Origin: Clostridiales bacterium UBA2432 | GTDB lineage: Bacteria; Bacillota; Clostridia; Lachnospirales; Vallitaleaceae | Assembly (NCBI GenBank): GCA_002342805.1 | Contig: DDQW01000064.1 | Location: forward strand, 1 to 50,275 | Direction of reading: 5' to 3' | DNA: 50,275 nucleotides | Shown here: in pieces, positions 8,490 through 17,204 of the stretch | Layout of the letters: the number at the start of each line of letters is the position of its first letter | Position numbering within the stretch: the stretch's first letter is position 1 | Made by a program: the position numbers and the translations under genes | The notes under the pieces: model-generated | Seen by the model: the letters and a program-made list of their open reading frames with translations, nothing else | Told to the model about the DNA's origin: nothing | The model's database searches: none

Positions 8490-9012
8490 TGAATGTTTCC
8501 TCCCCCTTTCGTTTCTGCTTATGATAATTGCGTAAAAAATTATAGTAGGCAATATAAATTCTATAAAAAATCACACCCATAAATACCGTATATGTAATTT
8601 CAGGTGCAAGAATATACCCAAAATAATATCCAAGGTCTAAACGCCCTCGAAATAAATATGTAAAAATAAAAATAATTAAATTATAAAAAAAATCGGATAA
8701 ACCGATAACGATAAGCGGTATTACCATGCTTTCCGCATAATAGTTGCGATACAAGTATCCGGCGACATAAGCAATTGATGCATAAATAAGAACATAAAAA
8801 CCGACAACACCCCCAAATTGAATATCTTGTATTAAACCAAAAAAGATGGCATACACTAGCCCTTCCTTTCTTCCCATCAATGCACTTAGCGATACAATGG
8901 TAACAATGAAAAGATTTGGAGTGGTATTATTTATACTTAAGTGTTGAAAAAGAGTGGTTTGTAATACGCTAATGAATATAATGATCAATGCAGTTAAACT
9001 TTTTTTTACCAT
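8473..9012 (-). CDS. mreD: Rod shape-determining protein MreD
   Basis: 179 residues of very hydrophobic sequence with five or six membrane spans, the usual MreD size and shape. Family features include a polar start, MVKKSLTALIIIFISVLQTTLF, split by helices, and the LFIVTIVSLSALMGRKEGLVYAIFFGLIQD region with the conserved acidic turn. MreD is an integral membrane member of the elongasome that links MreC, RodA and PBP2. It lies 9 bases after mreC and overlaps PBP2, so the three are made together. A typical C-terminal basic tail (NYHKQKRKGEE) faces the cytoplasm. Confidence 0.92.
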   Translation of the reverse strand: MVKKSLTALIIIFISVLQTTLFQHLSINNTTPNLFIVTIVSLSALMGRKEGLVYAIFFGLIQDIQFGGVVGFYVLIYASIAYVAGYLYRNYYAESMVIPLIVIGLSDFFYNLIIFIFTYLFRGRLDLGYYFGYILAPEITYTVFMGVIFYRIYIAYYNFLRNYHKQKRKGEETFNEGDY

Positions 9013-9021
9013 AGTATCCTC

Positions 9022-9858
9022 TTAATCTATTGCCTTTAAATTAATAACAAGAACTTCTTCTAAGTGCTTAAAATCAACAACCGGTTCGAGTATAGCCGTT
9101 TTTGTTAACTTGTTTGGATTTGATTCGATACGTTTAACATATCCTATTAAGATTCCCGGTGGAAAGTATTCGCCTAAATGTGATGTGACGATTTCGTCGC
9201 CTTCAATGATATTAACGTCTTCATGGATATCTTCAATAAGACAAAATCCCTGATCCCCTAGTTTTTTGTCCCCACTAACTGTTGCAATATCAGATGTACG
9301 AATGATTTTTGCGCTTACACTTGATGTGTCATCAATAATCGAACGGACTTTTGAATAGTTTGGAGCAACTTCAATGACTCGACCAACAAGACCACTTCCG
9401 GCCATTACAATCATATTCACTTCAAGTCCTTCATCGCTTCCCTTATCAATTATAAAAACTTCATACCAATTACCGGGATCTTTTCCGATAACTCTTGCAC
9501 CAATTTTCGGATAATCTGCATATTGTTGATCAAGTTCATATAATTCGCGCAGTCGCTCCAGTTCTACTTTATCCAATTCTAAGAGTTTGTTTTCATAACG
9601 TAATTGGTCAACTTCCTCTGTGAGCCGTGCGTTCATAATCTCTAGTTCATTGATATTTTTAACAAAATCTACTTTGTCTTTGATCCAATCACCAAAATAG
9701 GTTGCTCCTTTTTGGAAGGGGATAATCACATAGGTAATACTCTGTTCAATAGGTGACGTGGATTGACGTAATTCCCATGTGAATACCATGGATATAGAAG
9801 AAATGATAAATAATATAATCATGAAGTTTTTAATCGTGAATTGTGAATGTCGCTTCAT
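9022..9858 (-). CDS. mreC: Rod shape-determining protein MreC
   Basis: 278 residues. An N-terminal membrane helix lies at about 10-27. A coiled coil follows at about 65-110 (NELEIMNARLTEEVDQLRYEN pattern, broken in the middle here). Then comes the double beta-barrel domain with GARVIGKDPGNWYE, the DKGSDEGLEVNMIVM turn and GLVGRVIEV. This is the standard MreC layout. MreC dimerises outside the membrane and activates PBP2. It is preceded by radC with only 13 bases between, whereas mreB normally lies between radC and mreC in Bacillota. Strong AGGAGG ribosome site. Confidence 0.95.
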   Translation of the reverse strand: MKRHSQFTIKNFMIILFIISSISMVFTWELRQSTSPIEQSITYVIIPFQKGATYFGDWIKDKVDFVKNINELEIMNARLTEEVDQLRYENKLLELDKVELERLRELYELDQQYADYPKIGARVIGKDPGNWYEVFIIDKGSDEGLEVNMIVMAGSGLVGRVIEVAPNYSKVRSIIDDTSSVSAKIIRTSDIATVSGDKKLGDQGFCLIEDIHEDVNIIEGDEIVTSHLGEYFPPGILIGYVKRIESNPNKLTKTAILEPVVDFKHLEEVLVINLKAID

Positions 9859-9871
9859 AGCCCCTCCTAGG

Positions 9872-10558
9872 TTAAAAACCTAATCCTTGTTCTTTTAGAC
9901 TTATATAATTTCCATCACCAATAATTATGTGATCTAAGATGTCCATACCTAATACATTTCCGGCTTTTACCATACGCTTTGTCACTTCAATGTCGCTTTG
10001 ACTCGGCGTTGGATTTCCGCTTGGATGATTGTGCATTAAAATTAAATGCACTGCTTTATAGGATAAAGCCATTTTAAATATTTCTCGTGGGTCGACTAAG
10101 GATGCATTTACGGTGCCGATAGAAATATCCTTGTCACCAATAATGGCATTTTTTGTATTTAGAAAAATAACTTTAAAGTGTTCGCGCTCGTGATAGCGCA
10201 TCTCTTCCATATAAATGTTTGCTATTGAAGAAGGTGAATCAATACATAATTTTTCGATGCTTGTCGATTTGGATAATCGTTTTGCGATCTCTGCTAACGC
10301 TTTTAATTGTATAGATTTAACTCGACCGATTCCATTAATTGTCATTAACTGTTTGATATCTAACATGTGTATAGCTGCCAAACCACGACGATCGATATTA
10401 AGAATTCGACTCGCAGTAATGGTTGACGCTTCCCCACGTGAGCCGGTACGAATAATAATGGCTAATAATTCAGCATCTGTCAATGCTTTGGGACCGTACT
10501 TTTCTAGTTTCTCATAAGGTCTTTCTTCTATTGGTAATTCTTTCATATTATAGGGCAT
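9872..10558 (-). CDS. radC: RadC-family JAB/MPN-domain protein
   Basis: 228 residues, the family's normal length. The N-terminal helix-hairpin-helix-like part (LEKYGPKALTDAELLAIIIRTG, read in pieces) is followed by a JAB metalloprotease-like domain. Its metal-binding signature is intact: HNHPSGNPTPSQSD near 176-189 and a conserved acidic residue earlier. Despite the name, a DNA-repair role is not supported in bacteria and the true function is unresolved. It sits in the common maf-radC-mre context, with a good AAGGAG site upstream. Confidence 0.95.
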   Translation of the reverse strand: MPYNMKELPIEERPYEKLEKYGPKALTDAELLAIIIRTGSRGEASTITASRILNIDRRGLAAIHMLDIKQLMTINGIGRVKSIQLKALAEIAKRLSKSTSIEKLCIDSPSSIANIYMEEMRYHEREHFKVIFLNTKNAIIGDKDISIGTVNASLVDPREIFKMALSYKAVHLILMHNHPSGNPTPSQSDIEVTKRMVKAGNVLGMDILDHIIIGDGNYISLKEQGLGF

Positions 10559-10589
10559 ATATTTTCTCCTTTTACATCGAATGCATATG

Positions 10590-11180
10590 TTAAAGGATAT
10601 AATTCATTTCTTTTAACATATGTATTGTTAAGTTAATCGGAAGCCCAACGATATTAAAATAATCTCCATTAATTTTTTTGATATAGCGGGCACCTATACC
10701 TTGTATACCATAGGCGCCAGCTTTATCAAATGGTTCTTTCGTACCGATATAATAGTCAAAATCATGTTCATTCATTGTATCCATAAGAACTGTCGTGCAT
10801 TGATAACGTACTATTTTTTTTGAATTTTTGGGATCCAATATACATACGCCTGTATAAACTTCATGGGTTTTACCAGAAAGAAGTTTTAGATATGTATACG
10901 CTTGTTCTTTATTGATTGGTTTTCCTAAAATTTGTCCTTCAATGACAACAATTGTATCAGCACTTAATATTAATGTTTCATCCATACCTTGACACGAAAG
11001 AAACTCTGCCTTTTTTAAAGCCAGAGTTTGAACATATTCTTTCGGTTCAATATGTGTTTTAGATATAGAGTTTTCATCAAATTCACTAGGTATAATTTTA
11101 AAATCTATGCCTATTTGTTTTAATAAATCAGCTCTTCGCTCTGATTGAGATGCTAAAATTAATTTTTTTGTAGTTCTCAT
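10590..11180 (-). CDS. maf: Maf/YceF/YhdE-family nucleoside triphosphate pyrophosphatase
   Basis: 196 residues. The N-terminal LILASQSERRADLLKQIG motif, the SADTIV motif near 74-79 and LGKPINKEQAYTYLKLLSGK are diagnostic of Maf. The C-terminal KAGAYGIQG segment is also present. Maf proteins hydrolyse non-canonical or modified NTPs (dTTP, UTP or 7-methyl-GTP depending on subfamily) and are linked to septum inhibition. The start overlaps the stop of the DUF4321 gene by four bases (ATGA), indicating translational coupling. It is followed by radC. Confidence 0.94.
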   Translation of the reverse strand: MRTTKKLILASQSERRADLLKQIGIDFKIIPSEFDENSISKTHIEPKEYVQTLALKKAEFLSCQGMDETLILSADTIVVIEGQILGKPINKEQAYTYLKLLSGKTHEVYTGVCILDPKNSKKIVRYQCTTVLMDTMNEHDFDYYIGTKEPFDKAGAYGIQGIGARYIKKINGDYFNIVGLPINLTIHMLKEMNYIL

Positions 11181-11443
11181 AATCGACTATATGTGAATAT
11201 AGCAATTGCTATTCCAACGATACTGGCAACGGTTATATCAAATGTGATCTTAAATAAAAGTGTAATAATTTTCAAATCAAGTGATATAGCATCTTCCAAT
11301 CCGAAAGTATAACCGAGATTTAACCAAGTCAAAAATGGGACGCCGGATGCTAATTCACCAATTAATCCTCCGATAACAATGCCTGCTAATAGTAATAAAA
11401 ACAGGGTCCAACCGTTTTTGCCGTTCCGTGTATTGTATGCCAA
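11177..11443 (-). CDS. DUF4321 membrane protein
   Basis: 88 residues with two hydrophobic hairpin-like segments (about 12-32 and 58-86), characteristic of the DUF4321 family found next to maf in Clostridia. The start codon is TTG at 11443, with AAGGGA about ten bases upstream. It is the first gene of the maf-radC-mreCD-PBP2 block and lies downstream of a good sigma-A promoter. No biochemical function is known. By location it may serve envelope growth, but that is only guilt by association. Confidence 0.85.
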   Translation of the reverse strand: MAYNTRNGKNGWTLFLLLLAGIVIGGLIGELASGVPFLTWLNLGYTFGLEDAISLDLKIITLLFKITFDITVASIVGIAIAIFTYSRL

Positions 11444-11482
11444 TGTCTTTCATTCCCTTCCCTTTATCTTTAATGTCATCTT

Positions 11483-11511
11483 ATTCTATCATAATCATTA
11501 ATGTTAATCAA
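11483..11511 (-). promoter_or_regulatory. Promoter of DUF4321-maf-radC-mreCD-PBP2
   Basis: TTGATT (11506-11511) and TAGAAT (11483-11488) on the minus strand with an exact 17-base spacer, 40 bases upstream of the TTG start. It also separates this block from the rnf operon, whose last stop is at 11530. Confidence 0.65.
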
Positions 11512-11529
11512 TAAAGGAACTTAAAGAAC

Positions 11530-12327
11530 TTATTTTAAATGCGGGATAGCCTTTGTTGGACATTTCTCGACGCATACATCACATTGTGTGCATTTTTCAT
11601 AATCAATACGAGCTAAATTGTCAGTAACATGAATAGCATCAAACGGGCAAGCTTTTTCACATATTTTACAAGCGATGCATCCCACACTACAGTTTGATTT
11701 AACTTCTTTCCCCTTATCTGCTGAGTTACAAGCAACTCGAACCTTAGATGCATCAGGTACCATCTCAATAATTGCCTTAGGACAAGCTGCAACACATTTT
11801 TCACAAGCGACACAATTATCATTAATTACAGCGACACCATCAATAATATCAATGGCATTAAACTCACAAACAGCAACACAGCTTCCTAATCCTAAACAAC
11901 CATATTCACAACCTTTAGAACCTCCGCCTTGTAAAAAGGCCGCATTCTTACAGTCCGTTACTCCTGCATAAATGTATTTTTCTTTTGCATTTTCGCAGGT
12001 ACCATTACATTTTACATAAGCTACTTGTCGTGCGGATTCACTAGCTTCAACACCCATAATTTGACTTAATGCTACTGCTGTTTCGCTACCACCCACAGGG
12101 CATCCGTTAATGGGGGCTTGTCCTTCAACGATTCCTTTTGCAAAGGCATCGCATCCTGCAAAACCGCAAGCACCACAGTTGGCTCCAGGTAAAGCGTCTC
12201 TTACCACGGGAATAAGCGGATCAACTTTAACTTCAAATTTTTTAGCTGCATAACCCAGTCCGAGTCCAAAGACAAGGCCTAATCCACCTATGCTGACAGC
12301 AGAAAAAATAATACTTGATATATCCAT
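11530..12327 (-). CDS. rnfB: Rnf complex subunit RnfB (ferredoxin-type iron-sulfur protein)
   Basis: 265 residues. I prefer the second of two adjacent ATGs because it has better spacing to AGAGG. An N-terminal membrane helix (about 5-28) is followed by the RnfB CGACGFAGC cluster domain. C-terminal ferredoxin modules follow with CVACEKCVAACP, CIACKICEKACP and CTQCDVCVEKCP. RnfB takes electrons from reduced ferredoxin and passes them into the membrane part of the Rnf complex, which reduces NAD+ and pumps Na+ or H+. It is the last gene of rnfCDGEAB, the typical clostridial order. No convincing terminator follows before the next promoter. Confidence 0.96.
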   Translation of the reverse strand: MDISSIIFSAVSIGGLGLVFGLGLGYAAKKFEVKVDPLIPVVRDALPGANCGACGFAGCDAFAKGIVEGQAPINGCPVGGSETAVALSQIMGVEASESARQVAYVKCNGTCENAKEKYIYAGVTDCKNAAFLQGGGSKGCEYGCLGLGSCVAVCEFNAIDIIDGVAVINDNCVACEKCVAACPKAIIEMVPDASKVRVACNSADKGKEVKSNCSVGCIACKICEKACPFDAIHVTDNLARIDYEKCTQCDVCVEKCPTKAIPHLK

Positions 12328-12345
12328 CATTTACCTCTACTTTCT

Positions 12346-12939
12346 TTATTTAATCATTCCGGAAAATCCTAAAAAGGCAATGGCCATAAGTCCGGCCGTA
12401 ATTAGTACAATCGGATAGCCTTTGAAATGCTTTGGTACCGGATTAAACTCTATACGCTCTCGAATTCCGGCAAGGAGTACAATCGCTAATGTAAATCCAA
12501 CAGCAGTACCTAATCCATTAATGACAGAATGAATTAATCCAAAATCACCATTTGATTGGATGCTTTTTTGCATATTGATAACAGCTACACCAAGTACTGC
12601 ACAGTTTGTCGTGATCAGTGGTAAGAATACACCTAAAGCTTGATATAAAGACGGGCTTGTTTTTTGAATAACCATTTCAACCAATTGAACGAGTGATGCA
12701 ATAACTAAAATGAATGCGATAGTATACAAATATTCAATGTTCAATGGCTTTAAAATCGCATAAAACACAATATGTGAAATTAAGGAAGCTAAGGTCATAA
12801 CAAAAGTTACAGCCATCCCCATACCAATCGATGTTTCAATCTTTTTTGATACACCTAGGAAGGGACATATTCCTAAGAATCTTGATAATACGACGTTGTT
12901 AACTAATACCGCACTAATAAATAATAATACGAATTCCAT
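12346..12939 (-). CDS. rnfA: Rnf complex membrane subunit RnfA
   Basis: 197 residues with six hydrophobic spans. RnfA signatures are present: NNVVLSRFLGICPFLGVSK near 14-32, with the conserved membrane Cys, and LPLITTNCAVLGVAV near 105-119, with the second conserved Cys. The two half-repeats are homologous to RnfE and to NqrE. The paired membrane cysteines coordinate an iron-sulfur centre in the related Nqr/Rnf structures. It lies between rnfE and rnfB with short gaps and an AGGAGG site. Confidence 0.96.
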   Translation of the reverse strand: MEFVLLFISAVLVNNVVLSRFLGICPFLGVSKKIETSIGMGMAVTFVMTLASLISHIVFYAILKPLNIEYLYTIAFILVIASLVQLVEMVIQKTSPSLYQALGVFLPLITTNCAVLGVAVINMQKSIQSNGDFGLIHSVINGLGTAVGFTLAIVLLAGIRERIEFNPVPKHFKGYPIVLITAGLMAIAFLGFSGMIK

Positions 12940-12948
12940 ATGTTCCTC

Positions 12949-13554
12949 CTATCCTTTCGTGTTTGATGCTTTAATCTTATTAAATCCTGCAAACATAAAT
13001 CCTAATACGATAAACGCACCTGGTGCTAATATAAAGATCGTAATGGGTTGATACCATGATGTACTTAGCAGTTGAATTCCGAATATGCTACCTGCTCCAA
13101 AGAGTTCTCGAATAGCGCCAAGAATAGTTAAAGCAAGAGAGAATCCTAATCCCATACCGATACCGTCAAAGATTGCATGTAATGGACCATTTTTTGAAGC
13201 AAAGGCTTCTGCACGTCCAAGAACAATACAGTTAACAACAATTAAAGGAATGAATATTCCAAGGGCATCATATAATGCCGGAATATATCCTTGTAATAAT
13301 AGGTCCACTATAGTAACAAAAGTTGCAATAATAACGATAAAGGCCGGTATACGAACTTTTGCAGGAATAATTTTTCTAAGCATTGATATCACTAGGTTTG
13401 AACCAAAAAGTACACTTGTTGTAGCAAGGCCCATTCCTAATCCGTTCATAGCGCTTGAAGTAACCGCTAAGGTTGGGCACATTCCGAGGACTTGTACTAA
13501 AACAGGGTTTTCGTCAAATAATCCATTTTTTAACAACTTCGTAAGTTTAGCCAT
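12949..13554 (-). CDS. rnfE: Rnf complex membrane subunit RnfE
   Basis: 201 residues, six hydrophobic spans, paralogous to RnfA. Motifs are NPVLVQVLGMCPTLAVTSSA near 16-35 and FIPLIVVNCIVLGRAEAFA near 100-118, each with the conserved Cys. Together with RnfA it forms the intramembrane electron-transfer pair. The start ATG overlaps the rnfG stop by one base (TAATG), so translation is coupled. Confidence 0.96.
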   Translation of the reverse strand: MAKLTKLLKNGLFDENPVLVQVLGMCPTLAVTSSAMNGLGMGLATTSVLFGSNLVISMLRKIIPAKVRIPAFIVIIATFVTIVDLLLQGYIPALYDALGIFIPLIVVNCIVLGRAEAFASKNGPLHAIFDGIGMGLGFSLALTILGAIRELFGAGSIFGIQLLSTSWYQPITIFILAPGAFIVLGFMFAGFNKIKASNTKG

Positions 13555-14126
13555 TAGTTCCCCTCCTTAATGATGTCATTGTAATATATGATTGCCTCGT
13601 TAACAGCGTTTGTAACTGCGGCTGATGTGATTGTTGCACCACCAATAGCATCAATATTTTGATCGTTACTATTTCCTTTTACGAGGCTTAATAACGAAGC
13701 TGATTTATTAACAAACTGACTTTTAAAAGGGTCTTCGTCGGCTTGAGCACCTAATCCGGGCGTTTCTGTATGACTGATAATATCAATACCATTAATTGTT
13801 CCGTCTGCATTGATACCAACCATCATATTAATCGTGCCATCGTACCCTTCACTTGTTTCCAGTTGGAAAGCATATCCGCTCACATCACCTGAATCCTTGG
13901 AAACGGCTTCATAGACACGTGTTATATACGCAACATCACCGTCGACATCATATTCAGAAAAACTGGAGTTAGCCATAACAGCCGCAAGTGCATTTTCAGT
14001 TTTAATCTTCGTTTGTTCTGCAATAGCATCAACAGTAAAACTATACGTAAAACCAAGTAATAAACCTGCTATTAATGTGATTCCAAATAAGATGAGTGCA
14101 TTTTTTAATATCGAATCTTTTTTCAT
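13554..14126 (-). CDS. rnfG: Rnf complex FMN-binding subunit RnfG
   Basis: 190 residues from the ATG at 14126, chosen for its GGAGGAG site; an upstream in-frame start would overlap rnfD. One N-terminal membrane helix lies at about 10-30, then an extracytoplasmic FMN-binding domain. The covalent-flavin motif GGATITS near 164-170 supplies the threonine that carries FMN by phosphoester linkage. The upstream segment IDIISHTETPGLGAQ is also typical of RnfG/NqrC. RnfG takes part in electron flow through the complex on the outer face. Confidence 0.95.
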   Translation of the reverse strand: MKKDSILKNALILFGITLIAGLLLGFTYSFTVDAIAEQTKIKTENALAAVMANSSFSEYDVDGDVAYITRVYEAVSKDSGDVSGYAFQLETSEGYDGTINMMVGINADGTINGIDIISHTETPGLGAQADEDPFKSQFVNKSASLLSLVKGNSNDQNIDAIGGATITSAAVTNAVNEAIIYYNDIIKEGN

Positions 14127-14127
14127 A

Positions 14128-15087
14128 CTATTTCTCCTCCCCAAAAGCTCGTGGTATTGTATAACGATCTATGAGTGGAACAGTAAGGTTCATAATAATT
14201 ATTGCAAAAGATACACCTTCTGGATAAGCTCCGAATAATCGAATTAAAGCGGTAATGATTCCACATCCTACTGCAAAAATAATTTGGCCAAGCGCTGTCA
14301 TTGGTGAGGTTGTATAATCTGTTGCCATGAAAAAAGCTCCTAGCATTAAACCACCGCCAAACAGATGATAGCCTAGGTAGTTTAAGTCAAATCCACCATT
14401 AAAGACGCTATATAGAAGAACAAAGACACCTACAGTAGCTATATAAAACACAGGAATTCGATAGTGTATTACTTTTCGAGCAATTAAATATAGACCACCA
14501 ATTAAAATAGCTAGAGCTGAAACTTCACCGATACTTCCGGATACTGTTCCGATGAAGGCTTCAAAAACACTTTGATCAACGACTCCACCTTCTTTTAATG
14601 AACCAAGTACAGTTGCCGATGCAAGAGTATCAACGCTTGGCCATGATGTCATATGTTCTGCAAAAGATATAATTAAAAAAGCTCGAGCTGCCAATGCAGG
14701 GTTCATAAAGTTGTTACCGATGCCACCAAACAATTGTTTAACCACAATGATTGCAAATAAACTTCCGATAATTGGTACAACAATAGCTAACAAATAAGGC
14801 ATATTGGGTAAAGCCGCCGGTAAGTTTAAGCCTAATAATAATCCTGTTACAGCAGCTGAACCATCATTCACTCGAACGGGTTCTTTCATAAGCTTTTGAT
14901 ATAAGTATTCAAAAAATACGGCTGAAACGGTTGAAATAATTACTGTAAATACTGCTGCTAGTCCAAAAACATAAAACCCTACGAGTGTTGCAGGTAATAA
15001 TGCAATAATAACATCTCGCATGATATGACTCGTGGTGTCGTTTGAGCGCACGTGCGGAGATGATGATACAATCGTTAATTCTGACAT
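14128..15087 (-). CDS. rnfD: Rnf complex membrane subunit RnfD
   Basis: 319 residues from the ATG at 15087, which has an AAGGAGG site; a longer frame reading back into rnfC is a shadow. It has about nine hydrophobic segments. The RnfD flavin site DYTTSPMT near 255-262 carries the threonine for covalent FMN. GGIGNNFMNPALAARAF, typical of RnfD/NqrB, is also present. RnfD is thought to form part of the ion path. It lies between rnfC (13-base gap) and rnfG (1-base gap). Confidence 0.96.
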   Translation of the reverse strand: MSELTIVSSSPHVRSNDTTSHIMRDVIIALLPATLVGFYVFGLAAVFTVIISTVSAVFFEYLYQKLMKEPVRVNDGSAAVTGLLLGLNLPAALPNMPYLLAIVVPIIGSLFAIIVVKQLFGGIGNNFMNPALAARAFLIISFAEHMTSWPSVDTLASATVLGSLKEGGVVDQSVFEAFIGTVSGSIGEVSALAILIGGLYLIARKVIHYRIPVFYIATVGVFVLLYSVFNGGFDLNYLGYHLFGGGLMLGAFFMATDYTTSPMTALGQIIFAVGCGIITALIRLFGAYPEGVSFAIIIMNLTVPLIDRYTIPRAFGEEK

Positions 15088-15100
15088 AATAATCCTCCTT

Positions 15101-16441
15101 CTATTTTCTACGCTCAGCCATAACTGTACGTCGTGTTGTTCGAATAGATTGAACAAGATAACGTTTTGAGGGGCATACATAAGAACATGAACCACATTCT
15201 ATACAGTGCATTCCCTTGTATGTTTCAAAAGCTTCAGTGGCATTGTTTCGAGCAAAACGGTCTAAATCAAGAGGCAGAAGGTTCATCGGACATGCATCAA
15301 CACACTTGCCACATCGAATACATGGACTTTCTTCACCTGAATGCATTTCCTCATCAGATAAAAGTAAAATCGACGATGACGTTTTAATAATCGGAATATC
15401 AATATCAAAAATTGCAAGCCCCATCATCGGACCACCGGAAATAATTTTTTTCGTATTCTCAACATCGCCTCCAGCATATTCAATCAGCTGTCGATAGCTT
15501 GTTCCGATTTTTACCTTGTAGTTTCCCGGGTTTTTTACATTTTCGCCGGATAATGTAACAATACGTCGCATTAAAGGTCGTCCTCTAAAAAATGCTCGAT
15601 GAATGGCAACGACAGTATCAATATTTTGTACGATGCAACCGGCATCCGCAGGCAACTTTCCTCCAGGCACTTCACGTTTTGTTACAGAATAAATAAGCTG
15701 TTTTTCAGCGCCTTGAGGATATTTGGTTGCTAAGGATGCAACCTCCATGTTTTTAGCAATATCTAAATCGGATTCTTTTTGAAACTTTGACAAAGCATTT
15801 CTCATAGCCTCGATTGCATCCGGTTTATTATCTTCAATTCCGATAATACCTTTTGCTTCAGGATAGATTGTAAGAATAACCGACAATCCTTTGATAATAC
15901 GGTCGGACTCTTCAAGCATAACGCGATGATCAGATGTCAAGTAGGGCTCACATTCAGCTCCATTTACAATAATATAATCAATGATTTTATCTTTAGGTGG
16001 ATTCAACTTAATAAAAGTTGGAAATCCAGCCCCTCCCATACCGACAATTCCAGCTTCACGGATTGTTGCTAAAATGTCGTCTTTACTCATTGAATATGGA
16101 TCTTTAGGCGTCATTTCAACTTCATTGTATAAGCCATCATTCTCAATAATGATTCCCGTACTTTTTGAACCGTTTGGATGCAATACATCCATAATTTTTT
16201 TGACTTTTCCAGATACTGTACTATGTACAGGAGCACTTACAAAACTCTCTGAATCCCCGATCTTTTGACCGACAAGTACCTCGTCCCCAACTTTGACTAA
16301 TGGTGAACAAGGCGCTCCAATATGTTGTTGCAACATAATGGTTACATCACCTTCCGGTAGAATGTATTCAATGGCTTTGTCTTTTGTGAAATGTTTAGCG
16401 TGTTTTGGGTGAATCCCTTTTTTAAATGTTAAACTGGACAT
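15101..16441 (-). CDS. rnfC: Rnf complex NADH-site subunit RnfC
   Basis: 446 residues, full length. The N-terminal barrel-sandwich part includes LLQQHIGAPCSPLV-like sequence. A Rossmann-like flavin/NADH-binding core follows, with GIVGMGGAGFPTFIKL near 131-146 and NGAECEPYLTSDH near 160-172. Two C-terminal [4Fe-4S] motifs are visible, CIRCGKCVDACP and CIECGSCSYVCP. RnfC is homologous to NuoF and is the site of NAD+ reduction on the cytoplasmic face. It is the first gene of the operon, behind a good promoter, with a GGGGG ribosome site. Confidence 0.97.
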   Translation of the reverse strand: MSSLTFKKGIHPKHAKHFTKDKAIEYILPEGDVTIMLQQHIGAPCSPLVKVGDEVLVGQKIGDSESFVSAPVHSTVSGKVKKIMDVLHPNGSKSTGIIIENDGLYNEVEMTPKDPYSMSKDDILATIREAGIVGMGGAGFPTFIKLNPPKDKIIDYIIVNGAECEPYLTSDHRVMLEESDRIIKGLSVILTIYPEAKGIIGIEDNKPDAIEAMRNALSKFQKESDLDIAKNMEVASLATKYPQGAEKQLIYSVTKREVPGGKLPADAGCIVQNIDTVVAIHRAFFRGRPLMRRIVTLSGENVKNPGNYKVKIGTSYRQLIEYAGGDVENTKKIISGGPMMGLAIFDIDIPIIKTSSSILLLSDEEMHSGEESPCIRCGKCVDACPMNLLPLDLDRFARNNATEAFETYKGMHCIECGSCSYVCPSKRYLVQSIRTTRRTVMAERRK

Positions 16442-16482
16442 TCTAGACCCCCTGTCTAATTTTTTTCGAATTTATCATACTT

Positions 16483-16511
16483 ATAATAAAACATTTTCCC
16501 CGTATTTACAA
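16483..16511 (-). promoter_or_regulatory. rnf operon promoter
   Basis: TTGTAA (16506-16511) and TATTAT (16483-16488) on the minus strand, exactly 17 bases apart, about 42 bases upstream of the rnfC ATG. It is the only good sigma-A match between the HydS cluster terminator and rnfC. Confidence 0.65.
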
Positions 16512-16577
16512 GGTGTGTTAATAAACTATCAAGTTCTTTAGGACCATGAATAAATCAACACTTTCCGCGTTTTGCAC

Positions 16578-16589
16578 ATTGTATACAAT
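16578..16589. promoter_or_regulatory. 12-bp perfect palindrome upstream of rnf promoter
   Basis: ATTGTATACAAT is a perfect dyad. It lies about 67 bases upstream of the rnf -35 box and just after the HydS-cluster terminator. It could be an operator. It does not match the Rex consensus well and no known regulator is assigned. Confidence 0.3.
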
Positions 16590-16602
16590 ATTCACGAACA
16601 AG

Positions 16603-16647
16603 AAAAAGGCAAAAAAACTTTCTAACCCTTCGTTTTTTGCCTTTTTT
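16603..16647 (-). terminator. Terminator of the HydS cluster
   Basis: Long A/T-rich inverted repeat, AAAAAGGCAAAAAA against TTTTTTGCCTTTTT, with a loop of about 13 bases. It is followed on the minus strand by a T-run and lies 8 bases past the stop of the last gene of the cluster. Confidence 0.85.
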
Positions 16648-16654
16648 CGTTAAT

Positions 16655-17203
16655 TCATTCACTATCATGCAATGCCGTGATGTTATCCATCAAATACTCA
16701 CGAATCCATTGTGAAATTTCAGGCGTATTTAATGAAATATCGCCAAGGATTTCTTTAAGCATTTGTGTCGATAATGAAAAGCTAGTCTCATCTACTTGAT
16801 AGGTAAAATCAATATTTATATCTTCATGGGACACAAATAGGGTTAATATCGTGGAAACAAGATTACCCATTGGGGGGCGATCAATATGGGTCAACTCCAT
16901 CAAAGCTTCTAATCGTGTTCCCTTTCCAAGTTCAGTATCAATATTTAAATGACCATTACAATTTAAACATGTATCATTGAGCAGTGGAATACCCAAGCCA
17001 ACCTTTCGAGTCGTTCGACTTGTTGTAAAGGGATTTTTAATATCTTTGTATATATCCGGTGGGATTCCATTTCCATTATCACTGATGATAATTTTTAATT
17101 CGTTTTTCTCCCTATTTTCATGGATATTAATAATTAGATGACTTGCCTTTGCACGAATACTGTTATTTGCAATATCTAAAATATGATAAGAAAGCTCTTT
17201 CAT
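16655..17203 (-). CDS. GHKL (histidine-kinase-like) ATPase, HydS cluster
   Basis: 182 residues. The ATP-binding boxes of the GHKL fold are present: N box DIANNSIRA at 10-18, G1 DNGNGIP near 41-47 and G2 GLGIPLL near 68-74. There is no phosphoacceptor histidine domain, transmembrane segment or receiver. It is therefore a stand-alone kinase/ATPase module like anti-sigma factors (RsbW/SpoIIAB) rather than a full sensor kinase. A C-terminal extension of about 70 residues has no motif I recognise. It begins one base after the stop of the DRTGG gene and has only a weak ribosome site, so translation is probably coupled. The role, inferred from context, is signal output from the HydS hydrogenase. Confidence 0.8.
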   Translation of the reverse strand: MKELSYHILDIANNSIRAKASHLIINIHENREKNELKIIISDNGNGIPPDIYKDIKNPFTTSRTTRKVGLGIPLLNDTCLNCNGHLNIDTELGKGTRLEALMELTHIDRPPMGNLVSTILTLFVSHEDINIDFTYQVDETSFSLSTQMLKEILGDISLNTPEISQWIREYLMDNITALHDSE

Positions 17204-17204
17204 T

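Noticed and set aside
15088..15195. N-terminal extension of RnfD in a longer open frame
   Set aside because: It overlaps the end of rnfC and lacks a ribosome site; the ATG at 15087 has AAGGAGG.
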